From Phaseolus vulgaris (taxonomy: Eukaryota; Streptophyta; Magnoliopsida; Fabales; Fabaceae): a DNA stretch of 64,000 nt. Position numbers and translations under genes: made by a program. Each line of letters starts with the position of its first letter. The first letter of the stretch is position 1. Below, piece by piece: positions 55,700-64,000 of this stretch. The DNA lies in the NCBI RefSeq assembly GCF_000499845.2, contig NC_023750.2, forward strand, positions 29,065,652 to 29,129,651, read 5' to 3'. The notes beneath the pieces are model-generated. The model did no database searches and had not been told where the DNA came from. It saw nothing but the letters and a program-made list of their open reading frames with translations.

Positions 55700-57069
55700 C
55701 TCTTCATTTGTGGTCCAAAGATAATATCATCCACATAGACTTGCACAAGTATAATGTCTTCTCTTTTCTTCTTTATGAACAGGGTTTTATCAGAATTGCC
55801 ACGGTTATATCCTTGAGAGAGCAGAAATTCACTTAGCCTCTCATACCATTTCCTAGGTGCCTGCTTCAATCCATATAACACCTTCTTAAGCATGTACACA
55901 TGCTCTGGATTTTTATGATCTTCGAACCCTGGAGGCTGAGATACAAACACCTCTTCATTAATGTAACCATTTAAGAATGCACTCTTGACATCCATTTGAA
56001 ACAGCTTGAAACCTTGTATGCTGGAAAATGCTAGGAGTAATCTGACAGCTTCAAGACGTGCTACTGGTGCATAGGTTTCACCAAAATCAATTCCCTCTTC
56101 TTGGTTATAACCTTTAGCAACCAGCCTTGCTTTATTTCTGGTGATAGCCCCATGTTCATCCATCTTGTTCCTGTACACCCACTTGGTTCCTATGATATTC
56201 ATCTCATGCTTTCTTGGAACCAAAATCCACACTTCATTGTATTCAAACTGGTTCAGTTCTTCCTGCATTGCTGTTATCCAATTGCTGTCTTGCAGTGCTT
56301 CTTCCAGACTTTTAGGCTCAATCTGTGAAACAAAGGCCACTGTTCTGCAGAAATTATTAAGTGAATTCCTTGTTGAGACTCCTTTCTCAATTTTACCAAT
56401 TACATTATCTAGTGTAAGATCCCTGGGTGTCTTCCATTCCTTAGGCAATCCTGCATTCACAGTAGATTCTTTGACAGAATTTTGATTAGTTGCATCAAGC
56501 TCACTAGATTGATTCTTTTGCAAAATGGTTCTTAAATCATCCATACCAGGTTCATCCAGAATAGATTTGGGCACAGAAAAATCTGTTTCATCAAATATAA
56601 CATGTATAGATTCTTCTACTGCAAGCAATCTTTTGTTATACACTCTATAAGCATGACCATTTATAGCATATCCAATATGTATTCCCTCATCTAATTTAAG
56701 ATCAAATTTCCCCAGATTGTCTTTACCATTATTCAGAACAAAACATTTGCAGCCAAAAACCCTAAGATGACTAATGTTAGGCTTCCTACCTTTATACAAT
56801 TCATAGGGAGTTTTCTTAAGAATTGGTCTAATCAAAGTTCTGTTAAGCACATAAGAAGCAGTGTATACTGCATCAACCCAAAAATATTTAGGTAAACCAG
56901 ATTCATTTAACATGGTCCTAGCTAACTCCTCTAGTAACCTATTCTTCCTTTCAACTACACCATTTTGTTGGGGTGTCCTAGGAGCAGAATAACTTTGTGT
57001 GATCCCATGTTTTTCACAATATCTATCAAATTTTGCATTTTGAAATTCTCCCCCATGATCACTACAAAT
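55700..57069 (-). pseudogene. SIRE-like copia integrase C-terminal half and reverse transcriptase
   Basis: It continues from the integrase stop: the third catalytic residue lies in TPQQNGVVERKNRLLEELAR (E of VERKN). Then FWVDAVYTASYVLNRTLIRP, KKTPYELYKGRKPNISHLRV, FGCKCFVLNNGKDNLGKFD and VEESIHVIFDETDF. The RT has NQFEYNEVWILVPR, GTKWVYRNKMDEHG, ARLVAKGYNQEEGIDFGETY, LFQMDVKSAFLNGYINEEVF and LKQAPRKWYERLSEFLL. The catalytic VQVYVDDIIFG lies at about 55720-55750 and is immediately followed by the frameshift. YVDD and the VKSAFL aspartate are intact. Confidence 0.9.
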
Positions 57070-57870
57070 CTATTTTATCCTATTTTCATTTTCATTATGC
57101 AGAACCTTAGCAAGTTTCTTAAAGGCTTTATATGCATCCTTTTTAGAAGCAAGAAACAAGGTCCATGTATATCTTGAAAAGTCATCAATAATCACCAAGG
57201 CATAGTAATTTCCAGCTAAGCTAGCAGTCCTAGATGGTCCAAACAAGTCCATATGTAAAACATCCAAGGCTTTATTTGTAGAAACTACATCTTTAGATTT
57301 AAATGAAGTTCTTATCTGTTTTCCCTTTACACAAGCATCACACAATCTGTTATTCTGAAATTTCATGTTTGGTAAACCAGAAACTAGTTCCTTAGACTTT
57401 AGCTTATTCAAGTGATTTGTGTGAATATGAGCTAGCCTCCTATGCCACAACCATGACTCATCACTTTTAGACAACAAACACTCATTTTCAGAACAGCTCT
57501 TTATAATATCTAAGAGATAGATGTTGTTTACCCTTTTTCCAGTGAACAACACCTTACCAGAAATTTCATTTGAAATTGTACAGGTGTTGGCTTCGAAATT
57601 GACCTTGTATCCCTTGTCACACAGTTGGCTAATGCTTAGAAGACTATGTTTTAGCCCTTCAACATACAGTACATTCTCAATAGTGGTTGAGTCTTTAGTA
57701 CCAACATCTCCTCTTCCAAGAATTTTTCCTCTATTGTTCTCCCCATATGTGACATGCCCTTCAGCTTTGAGTTTCAGATTTATGAACTGGGTCACATCAC
57801 CAGTCATGTGCTTTGAGCAGCCACTGTCCAGGTACCACTGATTCTTCCTGCTGTTTTTCTGCAAAAACAT
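57070..57870 (-). pseudogene. SIRE-like copia protease and integrase N-terminal half
   Basis: Retropepsin active site WYLDSGCSKHMTGD at the start (57870 downward). The pre-integrase part has GLKHSLLSISQLCDKGYKVNF and the HHCC zinc domain WHRRLAHIHTNHLNKL...LCDACVKGKQ. The integrase core follows with the first catalytic Asp in LHMDLFGPSRTASLAG and VIIDDFSRYTWTLFL. A TAG at 57070-57072 interrupts the core just before SDHGGEF; the second catalytic Asp lies beyond it. One C-to-T change would explain the stop. Confidence 0.9.
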
Positions 57871-58171
57871 AGATTAAGCATATATGGTACCTCTTTTAGT
57901 CTAGGGTCCAACATGATTAATACCTTTCCTTAGGAAGCTATTTGGCCAACCCTTTAGGAACAAGGTACCTTCTAGCTTTACATGTTCTAGATATATGACC
58001 AGACTTCATACAATAAAAACATGTTGCAGTATGCATTGTTTTTTAACAACTAAAAGAAGAAAAACCTGTTTTTGAAGGAACAAAAAAACTTGACAACTTT
58101 TTCACATTGCTTTTCATTTCAGAATTATATCCTAGACCATTTTTGTTAAAAACAACATTCTGTGAACCTAA
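57871..58171 (-). pseudogene. SIRE-like copia gag-protease linker with second zinc knuckle
   Basis: The Gag frame continues past the TAA at 58172-58174 with GSQNVVFNKNGLGYNSEMKS and a complete C-x2-C-x4-H-x4-C knuckle, CFYCMKSGHISRTC, near 57990-58030. LVPKGLANSFLRKG follows. Further stops near 58040, 57902 and 57878 separate it from the protease. In intact relatives this is one continuous polyprotein. Confidence 0.75.
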
Positions 58172-59581
58172 TTAAGTTTCAAGATTTTCTCTTCCTTTGG
58201 TGAAATTTGAAAGTGTTTTTAACAAATATTCAACCTGTTTTTCCAGCTTCTTACAATTATCACAGGTTTTTATTGATGCATGCAAACAAGTTAATTCAAG
58301 GCTAACCAATTCAGTTTTAGCTTTGTGCAGTTCTTCTTCAAGGGCTTTGACCTTAGGTTCAAGTACCCTATTTACTCTATTCAATCTGTTGCAAATTACA
58401 ACTAATCTGTTTGCTTCATCATGTGTTTCCTTAAATGCAATTAACAGTTGATCATAATTTTCAGAATCAGTAGAAAAATCACTTACTGAATCAGAGTTAT
58501 ATTCTTCCTCATTCACCATAAAGCACAGATTTGCTTCCTCACTTTCGGTTGAGGAATTACTAGATGAGGATACATCATTTTCTTCCCATGAGATGTATGC
58601 TCTTTTGCCTTTGCTTCTTTCACTCTTCTTGCTTGCTGATTTTTCTTTGTTTTGATTGTTTGGACAATCAACCTTTATATGACCTGGTTTACCACATCCA
58701 AAAAAAGTGTAATTGGAAGAATTCGAATCATTGGGTTTAGAGTACCTCTTTCTTTGTTGAGTTCTGTCACAGTTTTTCTTTCTAAGAAACCTATTGAATT
58801 TTCTGGTGAGCAGACTCAAAGTCTCATCATGTTCAGGATCAACTTCTTCCTCACTTGTATCATGTTCCATGGTAGTTTTCAGGGCAATTCCTTTGGCTTT
58901 CTTCTCCACAGTTTCTTGTTCTTTCAATCTTTTCAGCTCTATTTCATGCTCTATCAGCTTTCCAAAAAGTGCAGCAGTGGACATCTTGGATAAATCTCTG
59001 GATTCTGAGATTGCTGTTACCTTTGGCTGCCAACTCCTATCAAGGCATTTTAGCACCTTTATGTTGAGCTCTTCCTTGTCAAAGACTTTACCAAGGCCAG
59101 TGAGGTGATTTACAATATGTGTAAATCGTTTCTGCACATCTGCAATACTTTCTTTTGATTGCATTCTGAACAGTTCGTATTCCTGAATTAATGAGTGCTT
59201 CCTTGCCCGTTTCACATCATCAGTCCCTTCATGAGTTACGTCTAGTACCTCCCACATCTCCTTAGCTGAGTTGCATTGAGAGACTCTAAAGAACTCATCC
59301 ATATTCAGTGCAGAAGTGATGATATTCTTGGCTAAGGAGTCATACTGTGCCTTCTTCTTCTCGGTTTCACTCCATTCAGACCAAGGCTTCTTTATTGTTT
59401 CTTCTTTGACAAACTGCATAGGTATGAAAGGTCCACTGACCACTGCATCCCAGATTCCCATGTCAATAGACTCCATAAAGATTTTCATCCTGATTTTCTA
59501 GAAAGCATAGTTAACACCACCAAACATAGGAGGTCTATTAATAGACGCACCTTCAGCAAAAGGCATTTTAAACTCAGACAT
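58172..59581 (-). pseudogene. SIRE-like copia gag
   Basis: The likely start is ATG at 59581 (MSEFKMPFAEGASINRPPMF), with a TAG at 59498-59500 where a Trp is usual; an internal ATG at 59488 opens 438 codons. The UBN2 domain has KAQYDSLAKNIITSALNMDE, CNSAKEMWEVLDVTHEGTDD and SLIQEYELFRMQSKESIADV. The first zinc knuckle reads FFGCGKPGHIKVDC: the leading Cys of CCHC is Phe. A Ser/Asp/Glu-rich tract and a long coiled-coil C-terminus (VLEPKVKALEEELHKAKTEL) are typical of the lineage. Confidence 0.9.
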
Positions 59582-59609
59582 CAAGCATACACTTGAGCAA
59601 AATACAAGC

Positions 59610-59626
59610 CCTAGCTCTTGATACCA
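59610..59626 (-). other. Primer-binding site of SIRE-like copia
   Basis: On the minus strand TGGTATCAAGAGC follows the 5' LTR end after two bases. It is complementary to initiator methionyl-tRNA apart from a small difference. Confidence 0.9.
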
Positions 59627-59628
59627 AT

Positions 59629-61071
59629 TGTTAGAGTTAAGCAGTGTCTAAGATCAAGAGGGGAGGGGTGAATTGAGCTTATCAAATTTTCGCAAAACAA
59701 TCTAATTTACTATGTAACAGAGGTGAAAAGAACAAATTGATATTAAACGGAACATATTCTTTTTACAGATGAATCTAACACAATTAAAACAAGATCAGCA
59801 CAATTTAGATCAACCAACAGCAATACCATAACCAAATTGATTAACTTTCTCAGTTTACAAGGTTGCAGTTTAAAGCACAAAATTAATCAATTTTTACTTA
59901 ACATAAGCCATCTAGAGTAATGAACTAAATGACACAGTTTAGTTAAAGGAACCAGTTCACCCTTCTTTTCCTATTACAGATTCACACAGCAGCTTGATTT
60001 ATGATTAGAGGATTGATTACCAGGTTAGAACATCAGATCTAATCATGTCCAGAATTAACAGATTTAGTTTCAATATAACAGATTCCTTTCTTGACAGATT
60101 ATGTGAAATTACAGAATTAAGTGCAGGGATGAGAAAAGAATCACACAAGAATTTTTATACTGGTTCACTCATCAAGAGCTACGTCCAGTTCACCTCACTC
60201 CAAGGTGTAATCCACTAAAAACTGATACAATCAATTACAAACACACAGTAGTTCTTGAACCCTTCAAGAACATCAACTATCAAGGTTGAAAAACACTATT
60301 CCAGCATGCCTTGCACTCCAATAAACCCTATCTAGAGTGACTAACACTTAAAACCAATACAAGAATGAATAAGGAAAAGATTACACCTGAAACAATGTTG
60401 CAAGAACATAAACCAGTTGTTCTATTTGCTCCAAGACAATACCAGCACAAGGTTCTTCAAGAACAAGCTCACATGTATTTCACTTTTGAAAAACCTTTGC
60501 AAAACCTTTTCAATTCACTTTCTCACACAAAATGTTGTATCTCTGTTAAAACTGTGATTGTTCAACATCCCTTTATGTGAGAAGGGCATTTTATTTTATA
60601 GAGAACAGTTTCTAACCACTTTTAAAAAACAGTTACATAGTAGTTAGCAAAACAACAAATTGATTCTGAAAAACAACAGGTTAAAAGATGATAAAGCTGC
60701 TAGCTCAGCTTAACTGAAATAACAGACTGAGCTGTACCTTTGGTGCCCTAACAGAATTTTGAAAAGCCTTTAACAGAGAAGAAATAAACTGATTGCTTCT
60801 CAATAAAACAGATTTATTTTTGTACTGAATCAAACCATTTAAGAAAACTTTAAAAAGCTTTTCCAAAACCGTTTAACCACATCATGAGCTTGATCTTACT
60901 ACCTTGATTTGGCATCTAGGATGGGTCATGTAGCAAAAGGGAACCTTGAATACACACAACCCTAAAGAACGAGATCATCTAAGATATATAGCAACCTACA
61001 AAGCAACCTAGCTAACATCTACATCAAACACACTAAGACTAGGTAGAGATGAGCTTCATCCATCTTCAACA
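59629..61071 (-). repeat. 5' LTR of SIRE-like copia
   Basis: Partner of 51166-52625. It lacks the 13-bp segment near the middle and has slightly different GC positions. The minus-strand promoter should lie in its right half. The 71-codon plus frame at 60365-60580 is not a gene. Confidence 0.95.
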
Positions 61072-61470
61072 CATCTGTGTATGGAAAGTCGTAAGGTGGG
61101 CCTCCGGGTCTTCCATCCCAGTGAAGGTCACCTTGGGCCCCATGAGCGTGGTCGGTATTGCTGCATCCACGATCTCTTGTGAGAACGGTGTTGGGAACTC
61201 TCTAGGTGGGGTCACAGGCTCCTGATCTGCACCCTCACGCTCAGCAGCGTGGGTTTGCAGGTCTCTGTGGAGTTCCTTGTTTGAACGGCGCAGTTCCTCG
61301 CTTGTAGCTTGCGATGCTACCAAGTCAGTTTGGATGCGTTCTTGGTTTGCTCTCTTTGCTCTTGATGCGACCCTCTCTTCTTGAAGGGCTCACATCATTT
61401 CCATAACCTGTTGCAGGGTGAGGGCCTCACCCCCGTTTGGTGCAATAGGTGCTTGCCTCGTACTTCTCAT
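61072..61470 (-). pseudogene. Gypsy gag, N-terminal segment
   Basis: From ATG 61470 on the minus strand (MRSTRQAPIAPNGGEALTLQ) the frame has a TGA at 61390-61392. It continues as a helical stretch (VASQATSEELRRSNKELHRD) to FSQEIVDAAIPTTLMGPKVT and DPEAHLTTFHTQM. The copia insertion then cuts it. The rest is at 50633-51165. Confidence 0.8.
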
Positions 61471-61518
61471 CTCCTGAATCTTCCTGGTTCTTGCTGGTGG
61501 CACAGTGATTTGTATCGT

Positions 61519-61538
61519 GCCCCACGGTGGGTGCCAAA
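61519..61538 (-). other. Gypsy primer-binding site
   Basis: On the minus strand TTTGGCACCCACCGTGGGGC directly follows the 5' LTR terminus GGTAGGAACA. The tRNA used was not determined. Confidence 0.7.
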
Positions 61539-62375
61539 TGTTCCTACCGGTTGACTCTAAACGCCTTCGTGCGTCTACGCCACTCCCACGTCGAGAATCC
61601 TTGCGTTCGAACGCGCCTTTCCTGTGATGAACACCTGAAAACACAAAGACAAAGGGCGCCCTAGAGGTCGTTTGCACTCCGACGCTCAAGTTAGTACTAG
61701 GGTTAGGAAACACTAAAACTTTGTAACTTGCTACTGTGTGTATGTTTTGCGGCGCAAGAGCATTGCCTTTGTCAAGTTTGTTACCTTGCTATTTATAGAC
61801 TGAAACTAGGGTTTCCTCTTTACCCGAAATGGGCTTTTTCTGATGGGCGGACCCAACACTGTTGTTACCTTACCCTTAGGATGACCTAGCGCATGGGGTC
61901 CCTAACTAGAGTGCAACCTCTGGCGGGTGATCACCTGGGTGCCTCCTCGTGCACCTATCTCTGGGGTCACTCGCCTCTAGAAGTGCCCTAGTTGTTCACG
62001 TGCCATGCATACGGCTCACCCGTAGAACAGGACCCTCACGAGTCATATCTTTTCAGTGGCTCTACACTTCGTGTTACGCCTGAACGCGTCCTCCACTCTA
62101 CACACATGGACCCTCTTGATCTAGGCTTCTCCCTTACTGAAGTGTGATCTGGGATCCACCTCTCGTGGCCCAGCTCTACTATTTGGGTTTCCGATGTCCA
62201 ATCTCTCCACATTGTCTAGTGGCACGTCGGTACATCCTGATGGTCGATGTCTGACCACTCTTGGCTCCTTGGCGCACGTGCTGTGCGAGATACTGGCCCA
62301 AGCCGCTCGTGGGACCCGCTTACGTGGAACCAACATTACCAGTGGTCAGTCAACGCCCAGGGACTGGTCGGTACA
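61539..62375 (-). repeat. Gypsy 5' LTR
   Basis: An uninterrupted 837-bp LTR, TGTTCCTACCGG...GGTCGGTACA. A TGCTATTTATAGACTG box near 61790 gives a minus-strand TATAAATA. It lacks the solo LTR found in its partner. Confidence 0.9.
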
Positions 62376-63407
62376 CATTTTAATGATTTATTTATTATAA
62401 TTTGTAGACAATTTTTTTCGAATTTGGTTCGAAGCAAATAATGTCTTCAGTAACTACAAAATGGAGGCAATTCAAGAAAAATATGACAACCCATTACGTA
62501 TTTTTTAAATACAAGGACAAGTATCCTTATGGAAAATATTCGGTAGATGAAGAGACATGGTCTCAAATTGTTCAAAGTCGAACGGATCTCAAATGGGAGG
62601 TTACTGAACATTTCACTATATATGTTATTAAATCTTATCATGGAATTCATAATTTATGTGTATGTACTTACAGTAAAAGAGGAAGAAAGCTCAGATGATT
62701 GCACAAAAAAATGCTACCCCCCACAAACTCTCTCGGGGAGGTTATGAGAACAGTAGAAGAAAAGTTAAAGAGACAACAGGCAGAATCTGGTTCTGGTGAA
62801 CTTATCTGTCCTCCATCCCTTTCTAGTCAGCATGAGAAATAGAAGTTGGCTAGAACTAAATCAGGGGGTCAAATAACATCTGAGAAGTCATTAAAGATTT
62901 CTCATCATATTGTAAGTTCATAATTACATGTCATATTTGTAGTGTTACAAAATATCATTACATATTATTATATTAACACATTGTATTACTCATAGGGAAG
63001 TTTTTTCCCCAAAGGTCGAGATGATATCTTAACCATGCTCAATGGCACTGAAGAACACCCTGGGCGTGTTCGTACAACTTGTTTTGGTATTCGTGTTAGA
63101 CAATATTTCGGATCAATTTCTCGACCTAGCTTTTCTGCAAATGTTAGTCAGTAGATGATGGATCAATTAGTTACAAAATTGAGAGAGAAATTGACTAGAC
63201 AACTGACTAAGAGCATTAAAGAACAAGTTACTCAAGAGTTAAGAGTTGAATTCTAGCAAACATATAATCCAGCTGAACCAGTGGATGTAATTTATGCTCG
63301 TGGTCGAGCTAGCACCAAAGATAGATGTGATGTGGAGGACTTTAAAGATGATGACACTGAATCCTCCTATCAGTGTAGGTTATTTGTTAATGGAAATCCT
63401 CCTCTAG
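62376..63407 (+). pseudogene. Outer CACTA ORF1, 3' exons (Transposase_24-like)
   Basis: A TTTGTAG acceptor at 62401-62407 opens an exon with TTKWRQFKKNMTTHYVFFKY and YSVDEETWSQIVQSRTDLKW, matching the inner CACTA segment KFRTFKSRLTSRYIFGNLKD...IDEETW. After a shift near 62690 come KLSRGGYEK-like residues and an HEK/KLARTKSGGQ block. An intron (about 62913-62996) is followed by FPKGRDDILTMLNGTEEHPG, with a helical LVTKLREKLTRQLTKSIKEQ and CRLFVNGNPPLV. Stops at 63153 and 63256 are present. The gene is the continuation of 38350-38634 across the 23.7-kb gypsy. Similarity to ORF1 ends at about 63407, where a new LTR appears to begin. Confidence 0.8.
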
Positions 63408-64000
63408 TGATACAACCCAATTAGACAAGTCAGTCATCTCAGCATCTAAGACATGGCCCCACCAAACTTCAGAAGGACATCAGCAGAAGAAGAATTGGAC
63501 ATATGCCAAAGCATCAAATGTTCTTTCTTCTAGTCTCTTTAAAAGACAAGTTTATGTAAATAAATTAGGCTCACTTTGGGGGTCAAAATAGAAGAACAAG
63601 CTAGAGTAGCATTCACTTAGCATAAATTGGGCTTGTGCCAAGCCCACATTTCATGACAAGTGCACCTAGGTTTAAGGTTTCTTTGACCTACCTTCTAGAA
63701 GGTTTATCACAAATGACACCCCTACCTCTGTATATTGTTCTTCAAGACACTCTCTCCTATAAATAGAGTCTTGCCTCATGTATTACACATTGAATTTTGA
63801 AAGTAAAGAAACTCTATCAGAGTGTTTAATGAGTTGCGTCTCTTATTATCTTTGGTTCTTATCTTGAGTGCACAACACCTCAAGTGGCGACTCTTCACCA
63901 CTCATATTGGAGTCCCCTCCCCCTTTAAGTGGCGTGACCACACCTTCCTCATATACACTTCTCTTTCCTTTCATCTTTTTATTTTCCATTGCTTTATGTT
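63408..64000 (+). repeat. LTR running off the window
   Basis: The ORF1 reading frame breaks at CCTCTAG/TGATACAACC, the likely LTR start. The segment shares order and wording with the solo LTR at 5964-6964 (GTTCTTTCTTCTAGTCTC; GAAAGTAAAGAAACTCTA; GAGTTGCGTCTCTT) and has a TATA region CCTATAAATAGAGTC at 63758. The right end, and whether it is solo or part of a full element, are outside the window. Confidence 0.6.

Larger units (their letters stand above)
51166..61071 (-). mobile_element. Ty1/copia element of SIRE/Maximus-like type, complete structure, inserted in gypsy gag
   Basis: A 9906-bp element has TG...CA LTRs of 1460 bp (51166-52625) and 1443 bp (59629-61071). Flanks are CATCA (51161-51165) and CATCT (61072-61076), four of five identical. 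In element orientation (minus): 5' LTR, primer-binding site TGGTATCAAGAGC, gag, protease, integrase, RT, RNase H, an extra ORF, polypurine tract, 3' LTR. The long Gag with a charged tail, a second zinc knuckle and an ORF in the env position point to the SIRE/Maximus lineage. By hand count the LTRs differ at about 40 positions plus two larger indels, close to 3%. Stops or shifts in every gene make it non-autonomous. Confidence 0.9.
38635..62375 (-). mobile_element. Ty3/gypsy element of Tat-like type, non-autonomous, with three nested insertions
   Basis: Both LTRs end TGTTC...GGTACA and the whole is flanked by perfect 5-bp duplications CATTT (38630-38634 and 62376-62380). Subtracting the solo LTR (39308-40017), inner CACTA (43411-49988) and copia (51166-61071) with their duplications leaves about 6.5 kb. 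In element orientation (minus): LTR, primer-binding site, gag, protease, a truncated pol with no RT, RNase H or integrase seen, a tandem-repeat block, an antisense ORF, LTR. An antisense extra ORF and tandem repeats downstream of pol are known from Tat-lineage elements such as Ogre and Grande. GC content is higher than in neighbouring elements. Confidence 0.85.

Noticed and set aside
55651..59501. Several plus-strand ORFs across the copia (for example 56141-56485, 58652-58993)
   Set aside because: Antisense shadows of the copia polyprotein.
1..64000. CRISPR arrays, rRNA genes, bacterial operons or viral genomes
   Set aside because: No spaced direct repeats, rRNA-like sequence or prokaryotic gene organisation. 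Retroelements here show plant LTR-retrotransposon features, and no plant pararetrovirus domains were recognised.

Overview
This is nuclear DNA from a flowering plant, most likely a legume. It is AT-rich, has spliced genes, and is packed with LTR retrotransposons, L1-type LINEs, CACTA (En/Spm) DNA transposons and MITEs. The legume assignment is an inference from the style of the YABBY protein and the LTRs. Only one ordinary host gene is clear: an intact seven-exon YABBY transcription factor of the FILAMENTOUS FLOWER/YABBY1 type at 12337-14663 on the minus strand. It lies in about 15 kb of AT-rich intergenic DNA carrying small insertions.

Layout. 1-8.6 kb: decayed LINE and Ty1/copia pieces, a broken CACTA end, tRNA-like modules, a MITE, and a copia body split by a 1001-bp solo LTR (5964-6964, target duplication CTACT). 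8.6-22.5 kb: MITEs, 3' stubs of L1 elements with 17-bp target duplications, a 204-bp tandem duplication and the YABBY gene. 23-35.2 kb: two decayed L1 LINEs. The second (about 27.5 kb to 35245) is split by a 5.15-kb retroelement derivative (29965-35116) that kept its LTRs and an env-position ORF but no visible gag or pol.

35.2-64 kb is one nested stack. A CACTA element (left end 35246) sits in the LINE. A Ty3/gypsy element of Tat-like type (38635-62375, duplication CATTT) sits in the CACTA's ORF1. Three later elements sit in the gypsy: a 710-bp solo LTR in its 3' LTR (39308-40017, CGATC), a second CACTA in its protease region (43411-49988, TGC) and a SIRE/Maximus-like copia in its gag (51166-61071, CATCA/CATCT). 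A last LTR cuts the outer CACTA at about 63408 and runs off the window. Removing each insert with one duplication copy restores continuity of the broken coding frame, which fixes the order of events. By rough hand count the copia LTRs differ by about 3% and the gypsy LTRs by 7-8%, which agrees with the nesting.

Accessory coding capacity in these elements is the most interesting content: an antisense coiled-coil ORF and a tandem-repeat array downstream of gypsy pol, an env-position ORF with its own candidate TATA box in two copia elements, and a Ulp1-like cysteine protease fused to CACTA ORF1. Every large element carries inactivating lesions. All lineage calls are by eye, without database searches.
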